Assembly (NCBI GenBank): GCA_028282705.1
Contig: JANQHI010000006.1
Span: 1-64,000, forward strand
From: Prolixibacteraceae bacterium
GTDB taxonomy: Bacteria > Bacteroidota > Bacteroidia > Bacteroidales > Prolixibacteraceae
DNA: 64,000 bases
Direction of reading: 5' to 3'
Each line of letters starts with the position of its first letter. The first letter of the stretch is position 1. The notes under the pieces are model-generated. The model ran no database searches and was not told the DNA's origin. It saw only the letters and a list, made by a program, of their open reading frames with translations. The translations under genes and the position numbers were made by a program. Positions 27,412-36,036 of this stretch are shown piece after piece.

Positions 27412-28986
27412 CTACTTTTTCATTTCTCCATCTATTAAGCGCCATATTTTATGGTAATCATTTTGAAGTTGTTTTGGAAGTGCTTGCTGTGGAAAGTTTT
27501 GGTAACTAACAGGGCGTAAAAACCTTTTAATGGCATTGGTCCCTACTGAAGTATATTGCCCATTGGTTGAGGCAGGGAATGGACCTCCATGCATCATAGA
27601 ATTTGTTACCTCAACACCTGTGGGGTATCCATTAAAAATGATCCTGCCTACTTTTTTCTCGAGGATGGTTACCAATTCTGAGTAATCTTCTAAATCTTTT
27701 TCTGTGGCATGGATGGTAGCAGTAAGGTGCCCTGATAGGGATTCAGCCACTCTGAAGATATCCTCTTTATTGGTACTTTCTGTAATTAGTGATGAAGGGC
27801 CAAAAACCTCTTCAGATAAAGAAGGGTCGTCCAGAAAGCTTTGAATGTCTGTTTTAAAAAGGGTTGGAACAGCTAGGCTGGAATTTTCAGGTTGCCCTGT
27901 TTTAGTTAGTTTTGACACATGTGCTTTTTCTTCAAAAGAATTCACACCTTTCAAATATGCATTTTTTATGGTTGGTGTTAGCATTGGGGCTGCTGCTAGT
28001 GTGCCTAGTGTGTTTTTTAGTTCATTTATGTAGAACTCAGAATCAGTATTTTTAAGTGATACAATTAAACCAGGGTTTGTGCAAAATTGCCCTACACCAA
28101 GGCTTATTGACCCAGCCAACCCAGCAGCAATGTTTTTTGTATTGTTTTTAAGTGCATCAGGCAATATAAAAACAGGGTTAATACTTCCCATCTCGGCATA
28201 AACAGGTATAGGTTCAGGGCGTACATTAGCCAAATCAAATAAAGCTTTACCACCAGTGTATGAGCCTGTAAAGGCAATTGCTTTTATTGCTGGGTGTTTC
28301 ACCAATAAAACCCCAACCTCATAGCTTTTGCCATGAAGCATAGAAAATACACCTTCAGGCATACCTGTCATTTCAGCAGCTTTTTTAATAGCATCACCTA
28401 CCAGCTCAGAAGTTCCAGGGTGGGCCGGATGTGCTTTTACAATAACTGGGCAGCCTGCTGCTAAGGCTGAAGCTGTGTCACCTCCAGCAACTGAAAAAGC
28501 TAATGGGAAATTACTTGCACCAAAAACTACCACAGGCCCCATAGCTACTTGCATCATCCTCAAATCAGGCCTAGGCAAGGGTTTCCTGCTGGGATCAGAT
28601 GTATCAATCCTTGCTTCAACATAAGACCCTTCAGAAATGTAATTGGCAAAAAGCCTTAGCTGCCCAACTGTCCTTTCTCGTTCTCCTTCAAGCCTTGCTT
28701 GTGGCAACCCAGTTTCCTGCATTGCACGATAAATCAGCACACCTCCAAGTGCTTCAATCTGGCTGGCAATAGCTTCAAGAAATTCAGCACGCCTATGGTT
28801 ACCCAATTTTCGGTAAGAATCAAAACCCTGGGCAGCAAGATTAGCAGCTTGGTTAACCTCTTCATTTGTAGCATCAAAGAAAGTTGGTTCATTGATGTTT
28901 GCATTTAAAGAAGGATCATATGCACTAAACTTTTCTTTCCCTTTTTGGCCGTAAGATTGGCCAATAATGTTTTTTCCTGTTAACAT
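27412..28986 (-). CDS. Aldehyde dehydrogenase (alpha-ketoglutaric semialdehyde dehydrogenase-like)
   Basis: VFGASNFPLAFSVAGGDTASALAAGCPVIVKAHPAHPGTSELV, FTGSYTGGKALFD, GQFCTNPGL, EVFGPSSLI. Confidence 0.9.
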   Translation of the reverse strand: MLTGKNIIGQSYGQKGKEKFSAYDPSLNANINEPTFFDATNEEVNQAANLAAQGFDSYRKLGNHRRAEFLEAIASQIEALGGVLIYRAMQETGLPQARLEGERERTVGQLRLFANYISEGSYVEARIDTSDPSRKPLPRPDLRMMQVAMGPVVVFGASNFPLAFSVAGGDTASALAAGCPVIVKAHPAHPGTSELVGDAIKKAAEMTGMPEGVFSMLHGKSYEVGVLLVKHPAIKAIAFTGSYTGGKALFDLANVRPEPIPVYAEMGSINPVFILPDALKNNTKNIAAGLAGSISLGVGQFCTNPGLIVSLKNTDSEFYINELKNTLGTLAAAPMLTPTIKNAYLKGVNSFEEKAHVSKLTKTGQPENSSLAVPTLFKTDIQSFLDDPSLSEEVFGPSSLITESTNKEDIFRVAESLSGHLTATIHATEKDLEDYSELVTILEKKVGRIIFNGYPTGVEVTNSMMHGGPFPASTNGQYTSVGTNAIKRFLRPVSYQNFPQQALPKQLQNDYHKIWRLIDGEMKK

Positions 28987-29257
28987 GGTGAAAAAGGTTT
29001 ATGTATGGTAACAAATAGATTACAGCTTTGTTGGGAATAAAAAAGAAGTTGTTTCAAAAAAGATGAAAATTATTTCATTAATAAACTGAAAGCAATGGAA
29101 CACAGAAAATACAGGTTGAACAAATTTACACTGATTTTATCTGTGATTATCTGTATTATTAGCGTGCTATCTATTTTTTTATGTTTACAACTTGTAAGTT
29201 CATAAAACAGGATTTTTACTTTCGAGGCAAACTCAAGGTATCCCAATAGGCTATTTC

Positions 29258-29962
29258 CTATTTCATTTTCTTTAAATACAATTCCCTGATTTCTTGTAAG
29301 TATTCAGTTGTAAGTTTATTTGAATAAATCCTGATTAGTTCATGCAGTTCACCTTCCAAATAAAATGAACCAACAGCAGCATCAAATTCATGCCCTTCCC
29401 AATTGTACTCCACAGCTTTTGCTACTTCAGCAAAAGTATCCCTGTCCATGTATTTGGGCAGTTTAAAGTAGCCATGGTTTTCTTCCTTTAAATCAAGATA
29501 AATATTGTCAGCTAGTTTTTCAAGTGAGAGGAATTTAACAATTTTTACCCTAACTGTTTGCTGTTCAGTTTTCCTGCTTTTTTTGCGGAAAATAATCCTC
29601 TGTTTTTCATAAGCTTCAATGATATCTTGTACCAAACCAAAATTAGGGACATGCCTTAACCTAATAACATGTAATTCCTGGATTCCTAGTTCCATATAGC
29701 CTTTCCCTGCATCAAAATGCCATCCGTTTTCTTTCTCAATATTTTGGGTTGCCCTGAGTATCCTTTCCAATGGGCATGGGTCATTTAATACCAGGTATAA
29801 ATAAAAGGGGCAAATATTGTCAGGCTTTTCATGGTAATAACCTGGGAAAGGATTTAATGATTCAAAGGCTTGTATCCCTGAAACTATGTTGTCTTTAACT
29901 GGAATTACTTTTTCAATTTTTGTGAGGTTCCCAAATACTTCTATTTTTTGGTTGTTTGCCAT
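29258..29962 (-). CDS. Hypothetical protein
   Basis: 234 aa from MANNQKIEVFGN; no recognised family; divergent from the YgjP-like gene. Confidence 0.6.
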   Translation of the reverse strand: MANNQKIEVFGNLTKIEKVIPVKDNIVSGIQAFESLNPFPGYYHEKPDNICPFYLYLVLNDPCPLERILRATQNIEKENGWHFDAGKGYMELGIQELHVIRLRHVPNFGLVQDIIEAYEKQRIIFRKKSRKTEQQTVRVKIVKFLSLEKLADNIYLDLKEENHGYFKLPKYMDRDTFAEVAKAVEYNWEGHEFDAAVGSFYLEGELHELIRIYSNKLTTEYLQEIRELYLKKMK

Positions 29963-29989
29963 AATTGATATCTTTGATTTTATTTTTAT

Positions 29990-30703
29990 ATGGTTGAAAA
30001 AACTTTTCATATACCCAAGGTAGGAAAAATCACACTGGTAAAAAATAAGAGGTCTAAACATTTTAAACTTCGTGTAAAACCTGACAAACAAGTTTTTGTG
30101 TCATTACCCTATTATTCAAGTTATGAAAATGCTTTGAAATTTGCCAGAGAACATACCAATTGGATATTAAAACAACAAAATAAGTTTGGCCATGGTTTAA
30201 CAAAATTCAAAATAAATTCAACATATGATACAAAGAAGCATACCATAAAAATTGTGGGTTCTGTCCATGAAAAGCCATATTATTCAAAAAGCAATAATTT
30301 TTTTACAGTGTTTTCACCATCTGAAAATGGGGCAGTGACCAGTGATGGGCAGGATTATATTTCAACTTTAATAACAGAGATTTACAGGAAAGAAGCAAAA
30401 GAGTATTTACCCCAGAAGCTGGCTCAATTGGCTGGGAAACATGGGTTTAGTTATCAAAAGGTAACCATAAGGAATAATAAAACCAATTGGGGGAGCTGCT
30501 CTTCAAAAAATACAATTAGCTTGAATTTACATTTGATGAAATTGCCTTTCCACTTAATTGATTATATTTTATTGCATGAATTAGTACATACCAAAATAAA
30601 AAACCATAGCCCTGCTTTTCATAAAATGCTGGACACAATTACAGGTGGGCAATCAAAAAAACTGGCTAAAGAATTAAAACACTTCTCAACATATACCTAT
30701 TAA
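29990..30703 (+). CDS. YgjP-like metallopeptidase domain protein (M48/SprT-like)
   Basis: NNKTNWGSCSSKNTISLNLHLMKLPFHLIDYILLHELVHTKIKNHSPAFHKML. Confidence 0.9.
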   Translation: MVEKTFHIPKVGKITLVKNKRSKHFKLRVKPDKQVFVSLPYYSSYENALKFAREHTNWILKQQNKFGHGLTKFKINSTYDTKKHTIKIVGSVHEKPYYSKSNNFFTVFSPSENGAVTSDGQDYISTLITEIYRKEAKEYLPQKLAQLAGKHGFSYQKVTIRNNKTNWGSCSSKNTISLNLHLMKLPFHLIDYILLHELVHTKIKNHSPAFHKMLDTITGGQSKKLAKELKHFSTYTY

Positions 30704-30704
30704 G

Positions 30705-32054
30705 ATGGAATGGAATGAACTATTATCAACAAAAAGGATTGGGCTTGAAGAAAGGACAGAGAAGCATAACCTGAAAGACAGGTCACAGTTTCAGCGTGAT
30801 TATGACCGCATAATTTTTTCATCACCATTCAGGAGGATGCAAAATAAAACCCAGGTATTTCCATTGCCAGGGCAGGTTTTTGTGCATAACAGGCTAACAC
30901 ATAGCTTGGAGGTAGCTAGCGTGGGTAGGTCATTGGGTAGCAGGCTTTCTGAAAAAATATTAGATAACAAGTTGGTTGAGAACAATAAGCTGGTACACGA
31001 AATTGGCTCAGTGGTTTCAGCAGCATGCCTTGCCCATGACCTGGGAAACCCTCCATTTGGGCATTCTGGAGAAGCAGCCATATCCAACTTTTTCACAAAA
31101 GGGGCAGGAAAGGAATTTGAATCAAGGTTAATTAAAGAAGGAGAAGGTAAATGGAAGGATTTTACCCATTTTGATGGGAATGCCAATGCTTTGCGCATGC
31201 TAACACACCAGTTTGAAGGAAAAAGAAAAGGAGGTTTTGCATTAACCTATACCACAGTAGCTTCAATTATTAAATACCCCTTTGAATCAACATTGGCAAC
31301 AAAGCAAAAATTTGGTTTTTTCCAATCTGAAAAAGAAATATTTAAACAAGTTGCTGGTGAGTTTTCCATCCCTGTTTTATCTGAAACACCATTAAAAGCA
31401 TGCAGGCATCCACTGGTTTACCTTGTTGAGGCTGCTGATGATATATGCTACCAAATTATGGATGTGGAAGATGCATTTAAGCTGGGCATTTTATCTTTTG
31501 AAGAAGCAAAAGAGTTGTTTTTTGGCTTTTATGATTTTTCAGTTGAAAAGAGGATATTAAGCAGGATTGAAAAAACATTTAAGGAAGTTACTGACCCCAA
31601 TGAGCAAATAAGCTACCTGAGGGCAAATGTAATAGGGAAATTGGTGGCACAATGCATGGGAGTTTTCTGGGAAAATAAAGATGAAATTTTAAAAGGAAAT
31701 TTTGAAAGCAGCCTTATAAAAAACCTTGGCAAAACAGAAGCTAAGGCCATGGAGAGGGTAAAAGAAATATCCTATTCAACCATTTATGCACACAGGTCAG
31801 TAGTTGAGATTGAAATAGCAGGATATAAAATTATTGGCACCTTATTAGAAGAATTTATAGGTGCCCTGACTAACCCCAAAGATCTATATAGCAAAAAACT
31901 GTTATCATTATTACCTGCACAATTTAGGGTACAGGAAGATTCTTTATATAGCCAAATCCAGCCTGTTATTGATTTTGTTTCAGGAATGACAGATGTATTT
32001 GCCCTTGACCTTTACAGGAAAATTAAAGGTATAAGCCTACCAGAAATAGGATAA
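30705..32054 (+). CDS. dgt: dNTP triphosphohydrolase (dGTPase)
   Basis: RDYDRIIFSSPFRRMQNKTQVFPL, RLTHSLEVASVGRSLG, CLAHDLGNPPFGHSGE. Confidence 0.93.
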   Translation: MEWNELLSTKRIGLEERTEKHNLKDRSQFQRDYDRIIFSSPFRRMQNKTQVFPLPGQVFVHNRLTHSLEVASVGRSLGSRLSEKILDNKLVENNKLVHEIGSVVSAACLAHDLGNPPFGHSGEAAISNFFTKGAGKEFESRLIKEGEGKWKDFTHFDGNANALRMLTHQFEGKRKGGFALTYTTVASIIKYPFESTLATKQKFGFFQSEKEIFKQVAGEFSIPVLSETPLKACRHPLVYLVEAADDICYQIMDVEDAFKLGILSFEEAKELFFGFYDFSVEKRILSRIEKTFKEVTDPNEQISYLRANVIGKLVAQCMGVFWENKDEILKGNFESSLIKNLGKTEAKAMERVKEISYSTIYAHRSVVEIEIAGYKIIGTLLEEFIGALTNPKDLYSKKLLSLLPAQFRVQEDSLYSQIQPVIDFVSGMTDVFALDLYRKIKGISLPEIG

Positions 32055-32064
32055 CATTAACAAT

Positions 32065-32095
32065 GTGAGAGTATGACTCCAAGTCATGCCCTCAC
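32065..32095. repeat. Dispersed imperfect palindrome, core ACTCCAAGT (copy 1)
   Basis: GTGAGAGTATGACT-CCA-AGTCATGCCCTCAC, just 3' of dgt. Confidence 0.55.
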
Positions 32096-32147
32096 TAAAA
32101 AGCACTTCCAGCAATACCTTCAGGATTAGTATTAAAGTTTTCATGTT

Positions 32148-32179
32148 CCCCTCCTTTGGAGGGGTTAGGGGAGGCTTTT
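32148..32179 (+). repeat. Dispersed GC-rich palindromic repeat (CCCCTCCTTTGGAGGGG..GGGGAGGC)
   Basis: 28/32 positions match the reverse complement of 59348-59379 inside valS. Confidence 0.65.
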
Positions 32180-32947
32180 TTATCCTTCTAAAAAGCTATT
32201 TAATAAACCTCCTGATTCTTTCCTGGTATTGCCACCTCTTGGAGAAAGTTCAGCAATCAACTTCCTGATAGGCATACTTTGTAACCAGACTTTTCCAGTT
32301 CCTCGCAAAGTTGCCAGAAAGATACCTTCACCACCAAATATCATTGAGCGCAAGCCACCTGCTTGTTCAATGCTATATTCAACAGTGGGTTCAAAGCCAA
32401 CAATACAACCTGTATCAACCCTCAGTGTTTCATTATTCAGCTGCCTTTCAATTACAGTCCCTCCTGCATGGATAAATGCCCTTCCATCTCCTTGCAGTTT
32501 TTGAAGGATAAACCCTTCTCCCCCAAAAAACCCAGCACCCAATTTGCGGCTAAAAGTGATGGATATTTTGATGCCCATTGCTGCACACAGGAAAGCATCT
32601 TTTTGCACAATTACTGATCCTCCAAGGGCTGGAAGGTCAAGAGGGATGATAGTGCCTGGGTAAGGGGCAGAAAAGGCTACATGCTTTTTACCCCATCCCT
32701 GGTTGGTGAAATGGGTGAGGAACAATGATTCACCAGTAATTAGCCTGGATCCCGCAGAAAGCAACTTGTCAAAGAAGCCTGCCCTGGGGTTTGAACCATC
32801 TCCCATCCGTGCAGTATATTCAATGCCATCTTCCATATATAACATGGCACCAGCTTCAGCGATAACTGTTTCAGCAGGGTCTAACTCTATTTCAACCAGC
32901 TGCACATCATGCCCCATAATTTTATAGTCAATTTCATGTGATTGCAT
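32180..32947 (-). CDS. TIGR00266/AIM24 family protein
   Basis: [82 protein letters not shown]. Confidence 0.88.
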   Translation of the reverse strand: MQSHEIDYKIMGHDVQLVEIELDPAETVIAEAGAMLYMEDGIEYTARMGDGSNPRAGFFDKLLSAGSRLITGESLFLTHFTNQGWGKKHVAFSAPYPGTIIPLDLPALGGSVIVQKDAFLCAAMGIKISITFSRKLGAGFFGGEGFILQKLQGDGRAFIHAGGTVIERQLNNETLRVDTGCIVGFEPTVEYSIEQAGGLRSMIFGGEGIFLATLRGTGKVWLQSMPIRKLIAELSPRGGNTRKESGGLLNSFLEG

Positions 32948-33068
32948 ATTTCCTGTTTTTTAAGTTTAACTTGGTTTATTTGTGTTTGGTATTTCTAAAA
33001 CATTACTAAAAATAGGAAAAAGCAGTTTATGAGCTTACTGTAAAAAGATGGAATTTTGTTTAAAATTA

Positions 33069-33079
33069 CCCCCCCCCCC
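33069..33079. repeat. Homopolymeric C(11) tract
   Basis: tta-ccccccccccc-taa in an AT-rich intergenic region. Confidence 0.9.
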
Positions 33080-33397
33080 TAATTTTTTATTTTACAATAA
33101 AATAATCTACCTTTGGTTTAGGTAAAAGAAAGATGTTTATCTCCTGGCATAAACTCTCCAACGTTTTCCAGGTTTTTTTAAAGGGTAGAAGAAGGATTTG
33201 TTCAAATGAAGTTATGATTATGTAAACTATAAGTTTATGTATTTGGGCTTGTGTGAATGTCAAATTTCTGAATGAGGGGACAATATATTTCAAGGGTAAA
33301 AAGCAACCCAGCCCTTTAAAAGAACCAGGTTGCAACAGATGTTTATTAACAGGGCAGGGGAGTTACAGCTCCCTTTGCCCACAAACAATGTAAAAGT

Positions 33398-34417
33398 ATG
33401 AAAAAAATTAAATTATTAATGGTATTAACAATGGTATTAGCAATTTTTAATGCCTGCCAAAAGGATGAAATTGTAATTGAGGATATTGCAATAGAAAAAT
33501 TTACTGACCCAATGTTTCAAGAACTGAACAATATTGTTTTTTCCGTTGAAAACAACAGGCTTGTATTTGAAAGTGAGGAAGATTTCCAAAAATGCATTGA
33601 CTTCCTCGCCAATCTTGGTGATGAGAATTTTCCTGCATTTGAGGAATTTATAGGATTTGAAAGTTTTAGAAAAAAGTTCGAAAACAATGTTGAGAAGTCT
33701 TCTCTTTTTGTTGATGAATTGTACACAACCATGTTAAATCCTGAGATGGAAATTGTTATTGGAAAGCACTTATTTAGAGAAAATCCACTTACAAAACAAA
33801 CCTTAGCTTTTGAGGTAGAATTTAGTGAAAACTGCGAATTAAAGAATCATATTTCGGAGTCATCTGACTTAATATTTTCATGGGAAGAGGAGGCATTTGC
33901 CATTATAAGAGGTGAAGAGGTAGAGCCATGGCTTAAGGGTGCATGCAAAAGAAATGACGATAATAAACATGATTTCAATATTCAATCCTATACTTATCCT
34001 CCTCCTGTGCAAAATGCACCTTATGGATATAAAGTAGAGGTAAAATCTAAACTTAATTTTCAAGTTACAGCAATCTTTAAATCAATTATTGCAAAAATAA
34101 AAACCGAGAGTTTTGAACATGCTGGCATGATTATTCATGGTCAACTATTTACAATTAAAATTTCAATGAATGGGAACTATGAATATGATAGACATAGGGA
34201 AAGCAAAAGAAGTGGAACGATAAGCGATTACAAAATAACAAATAGTAGCCAAGATGGCATTAGTTGGAGACCATTTTATGGGACAAGAAGGGTAAACTGT
34301 TATGATATAAACGTAAACTTCAAATGGGAGGTTTGGAGTAATTGGTCTGCCCCCCAGTATTATGGATTAAGTGAAAATAAAACACTTGTTTTACAATGTA
34401 ACGCTAATAGGTGCTAA
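33398..34417 (+). CDS. Hypothetical lipoprotein
   Basis: Lipobox-like LAIFNACQKDE; 339 aa. Confidence 0.65.
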   Translation: MKKIKLLMVLTMVLAIFNACQKDEIVIEDIAIEKFTDPMFQELNNIVFSVENNRLVFESEEDFQKCIDFLANLGDENFPAFEEFIGFESFRKKFENNVEKSSLFVDELYTTMLNPEMEIVIGKHLFRENPLTKQTLAFEVEFSENCELKNHISESSDLIFSWEEEAFAIIRGEEVEPWLKGACKRNDDNKHDFNIQSYTYPPPVQNAPYGYKVEVKSKLNFQVTAIFKSIIAKIKTESFEHAGMIIHGQLFTIKISMNGNYEYDRHRESKRSGTISDYKITNSSQDGISWRPFYGTRRVNCYDINVNFKWEVWSNWSAPQYYGLSENKTLVLQCNANRC

Positions 34418-34572
34418 ATCAAATGAGTTACCTCTAATATATGTATTAAATATCTTTCTGATAAATTTATGACTTGAAAGCATACTCTTTATAAAAAGAG
34501 AAAAATCAATATTAGGGGTAACACAATTTTATATAACATGGTAAGTAATTAGTTAAACAATCTTAATAAATT

Positions 34573-35127
34573 ATGAATAAAAGAACAACTATTTTTTTTG
34601 TCATCATTCTTTTAACGAAAATTTCAATAAATGGATTATGCCAAAATAAGCCATCACTTAACCAAAGAAAATTTCAAATTGAAAATATGGTAATGGCTAC
34701 CACAACACAGGGCGGATTTTTCCCAATTTTCAATAATGAGTTCAGCCTTAGTTATCGTTTTATTGATTTCTTTTCTGCAGGCCTATTTTATGACTATTAC
34801 CATGACTCGCATGAGCTTGATAAAGGAAAACTTGTAAGTAATGAACATTTACCTGGAATTCGTGTAGGAATATCTCTAATATCATTAAAAAATTATTTTA
34901 CAAAGCACAATGTATGGCCAAGGTTTGGTATTCACATTGTGTCTTATTTAAGTTACAATACAGGAGGTATACATCTATCTTATACAGACAAAAAAGATCT
35001 GCAAAAATGGGTTAATTATTATAAATTAAATTTAACATATAACATAATCCAAACATTTTATTTATCAACCAGTGTTGGCCTGTTAAACACAAACAGGATT
35101 ATGCTTGGTGGAGGCATTAAATTCTAG
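34573..35127 (+). CDS. Secreted/outer-membrane hypothetical protein
   Basis: Signal peptide; alternating aromatic beta-strands; 184 aa. Confidence 0.6.
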   Translation: MNKRTTIFFVIILLTKISINGLCQNKPSLNQRKFQIENMVMATTTQGGFFPIFNNEFSLSYRFIDFFSAGLFYDYYHDSHELDKGKLVSNEHLPGIRVGISLISLKNYFTKHNVWPRFGIHIVSYLSYNTGGIHLSYTDKKDLQKWVNYYKLNLTYNIIQTFYLSTSVGLLNTNRIMLGGGIKF

Positions 35128-35130
35128 GAT

Positions 35131-36036
35131 ATGAAATATAAAGCTTTAACCTCTCTATTTTTATACTTTTTAGGTTTAACCTCTTGCCTTAAAATTATAG
35201 AAGTTGATTTGCCTGAGCTGAAAAATAAACCTGTGGTTAATTGCCTCTTTACCAATAACATCCCTTTTAAAGTACATTTAAGTTTGCCAAAACCTCCTAC
35301 TGATACAGCATATACCAACATTGCAAATGCCATGGTGCAAATAAAAGATGAAAATGGCAAAGTAACCCAATTGCCTTACAATGAAGATGGCTTTTATAGT
35401 ACTACCTCCCTGTTGCCTGAACCAGGTGTTTTGTATACAATTTCTGTTAATATACCGGGATATCCTGCACTAATTGCCAGTGATAGTATTCCTAAAGGGA
35501 ATCCCAATATAGATTCCTATTTTACCAAGTCGCAATTTGGGTATCAGGAAGAAATGGAAGTTCCTTACTCTAGGTGCTGTATCAATTTTTCAGTTACAAA
35601 AAAAAACTACTACCTGGGCATTGATGATATTTATGGCGAAAATACCCAACCTTTAATTGATCTAGATGGGAGTCATCTATGGATATATGGTATATTTAGT
35701 GACCACCCTGCCCTTACTACTGAAGCTCCTGAATACTATTTTGAAGATTTTTTAATGTTCAAAAATAATTTGTACAATACCCAGGGATTTCAATTTTATT
35801 TTAACTTTTACTCCTATCCCGATTTTTTTAGGTTATTTAACTTATCCCCTACTTGCTTTAAGTATTTAAAAACCTGGCTTATCCATGATTATACCAAAGA
35901 GTATGATTTTTGGGAGGTTTATGAACCATTACCTATGTTTTCAAATATTGAAAATGGGCTAGGCATTTTTGCAGGCTATTCTTTTAAGCTTTATGAAATG
36001 TACCCTGACACAACAATCTTTATGAAAAATGACTAA
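35131..36036 (+). CDS. DUF4249 family lipoprotein
   Basis: LTSCLKIIEVDLPELKNKPVVNCLFTNNIPFKVHLSLPKP; directly upstream of a TonB-dependent receptor. Confidence 0.8.
   Translation: MKYKALTSLFLYFLGLTSCLKIIEVDLPELKNKPVVNCLFTNNIPFKVHLSLPKPPTDTAYTNIANAMVQIKDENGKVTQLPYNEDGFYSTTSLLPEPGVLYTISVNIPGYPALIASDSIPKGNPNIDSYFTKSQFGYQEEMEVPYSRCCINFSVTKKNYYLGIDDIYGENTQPLIDLDGSHLWIYGIFSDHPALTTEAPEYYFEDFLMFKNNLYNTQGFQFYFNFYSYPDFFRLFNLSPTCFKYLKTWLIHDYTKEYDFWEVYEPLPMFSNIENGLGIFAGYSFKLYEMYPDTTIFMKND

Noticed and set aside
33087-33335. 82-aa minus strand ORF downstream of the poly-C tract
   Set aside because: No recognisable motif or gene context; likely intergenic chance ORF
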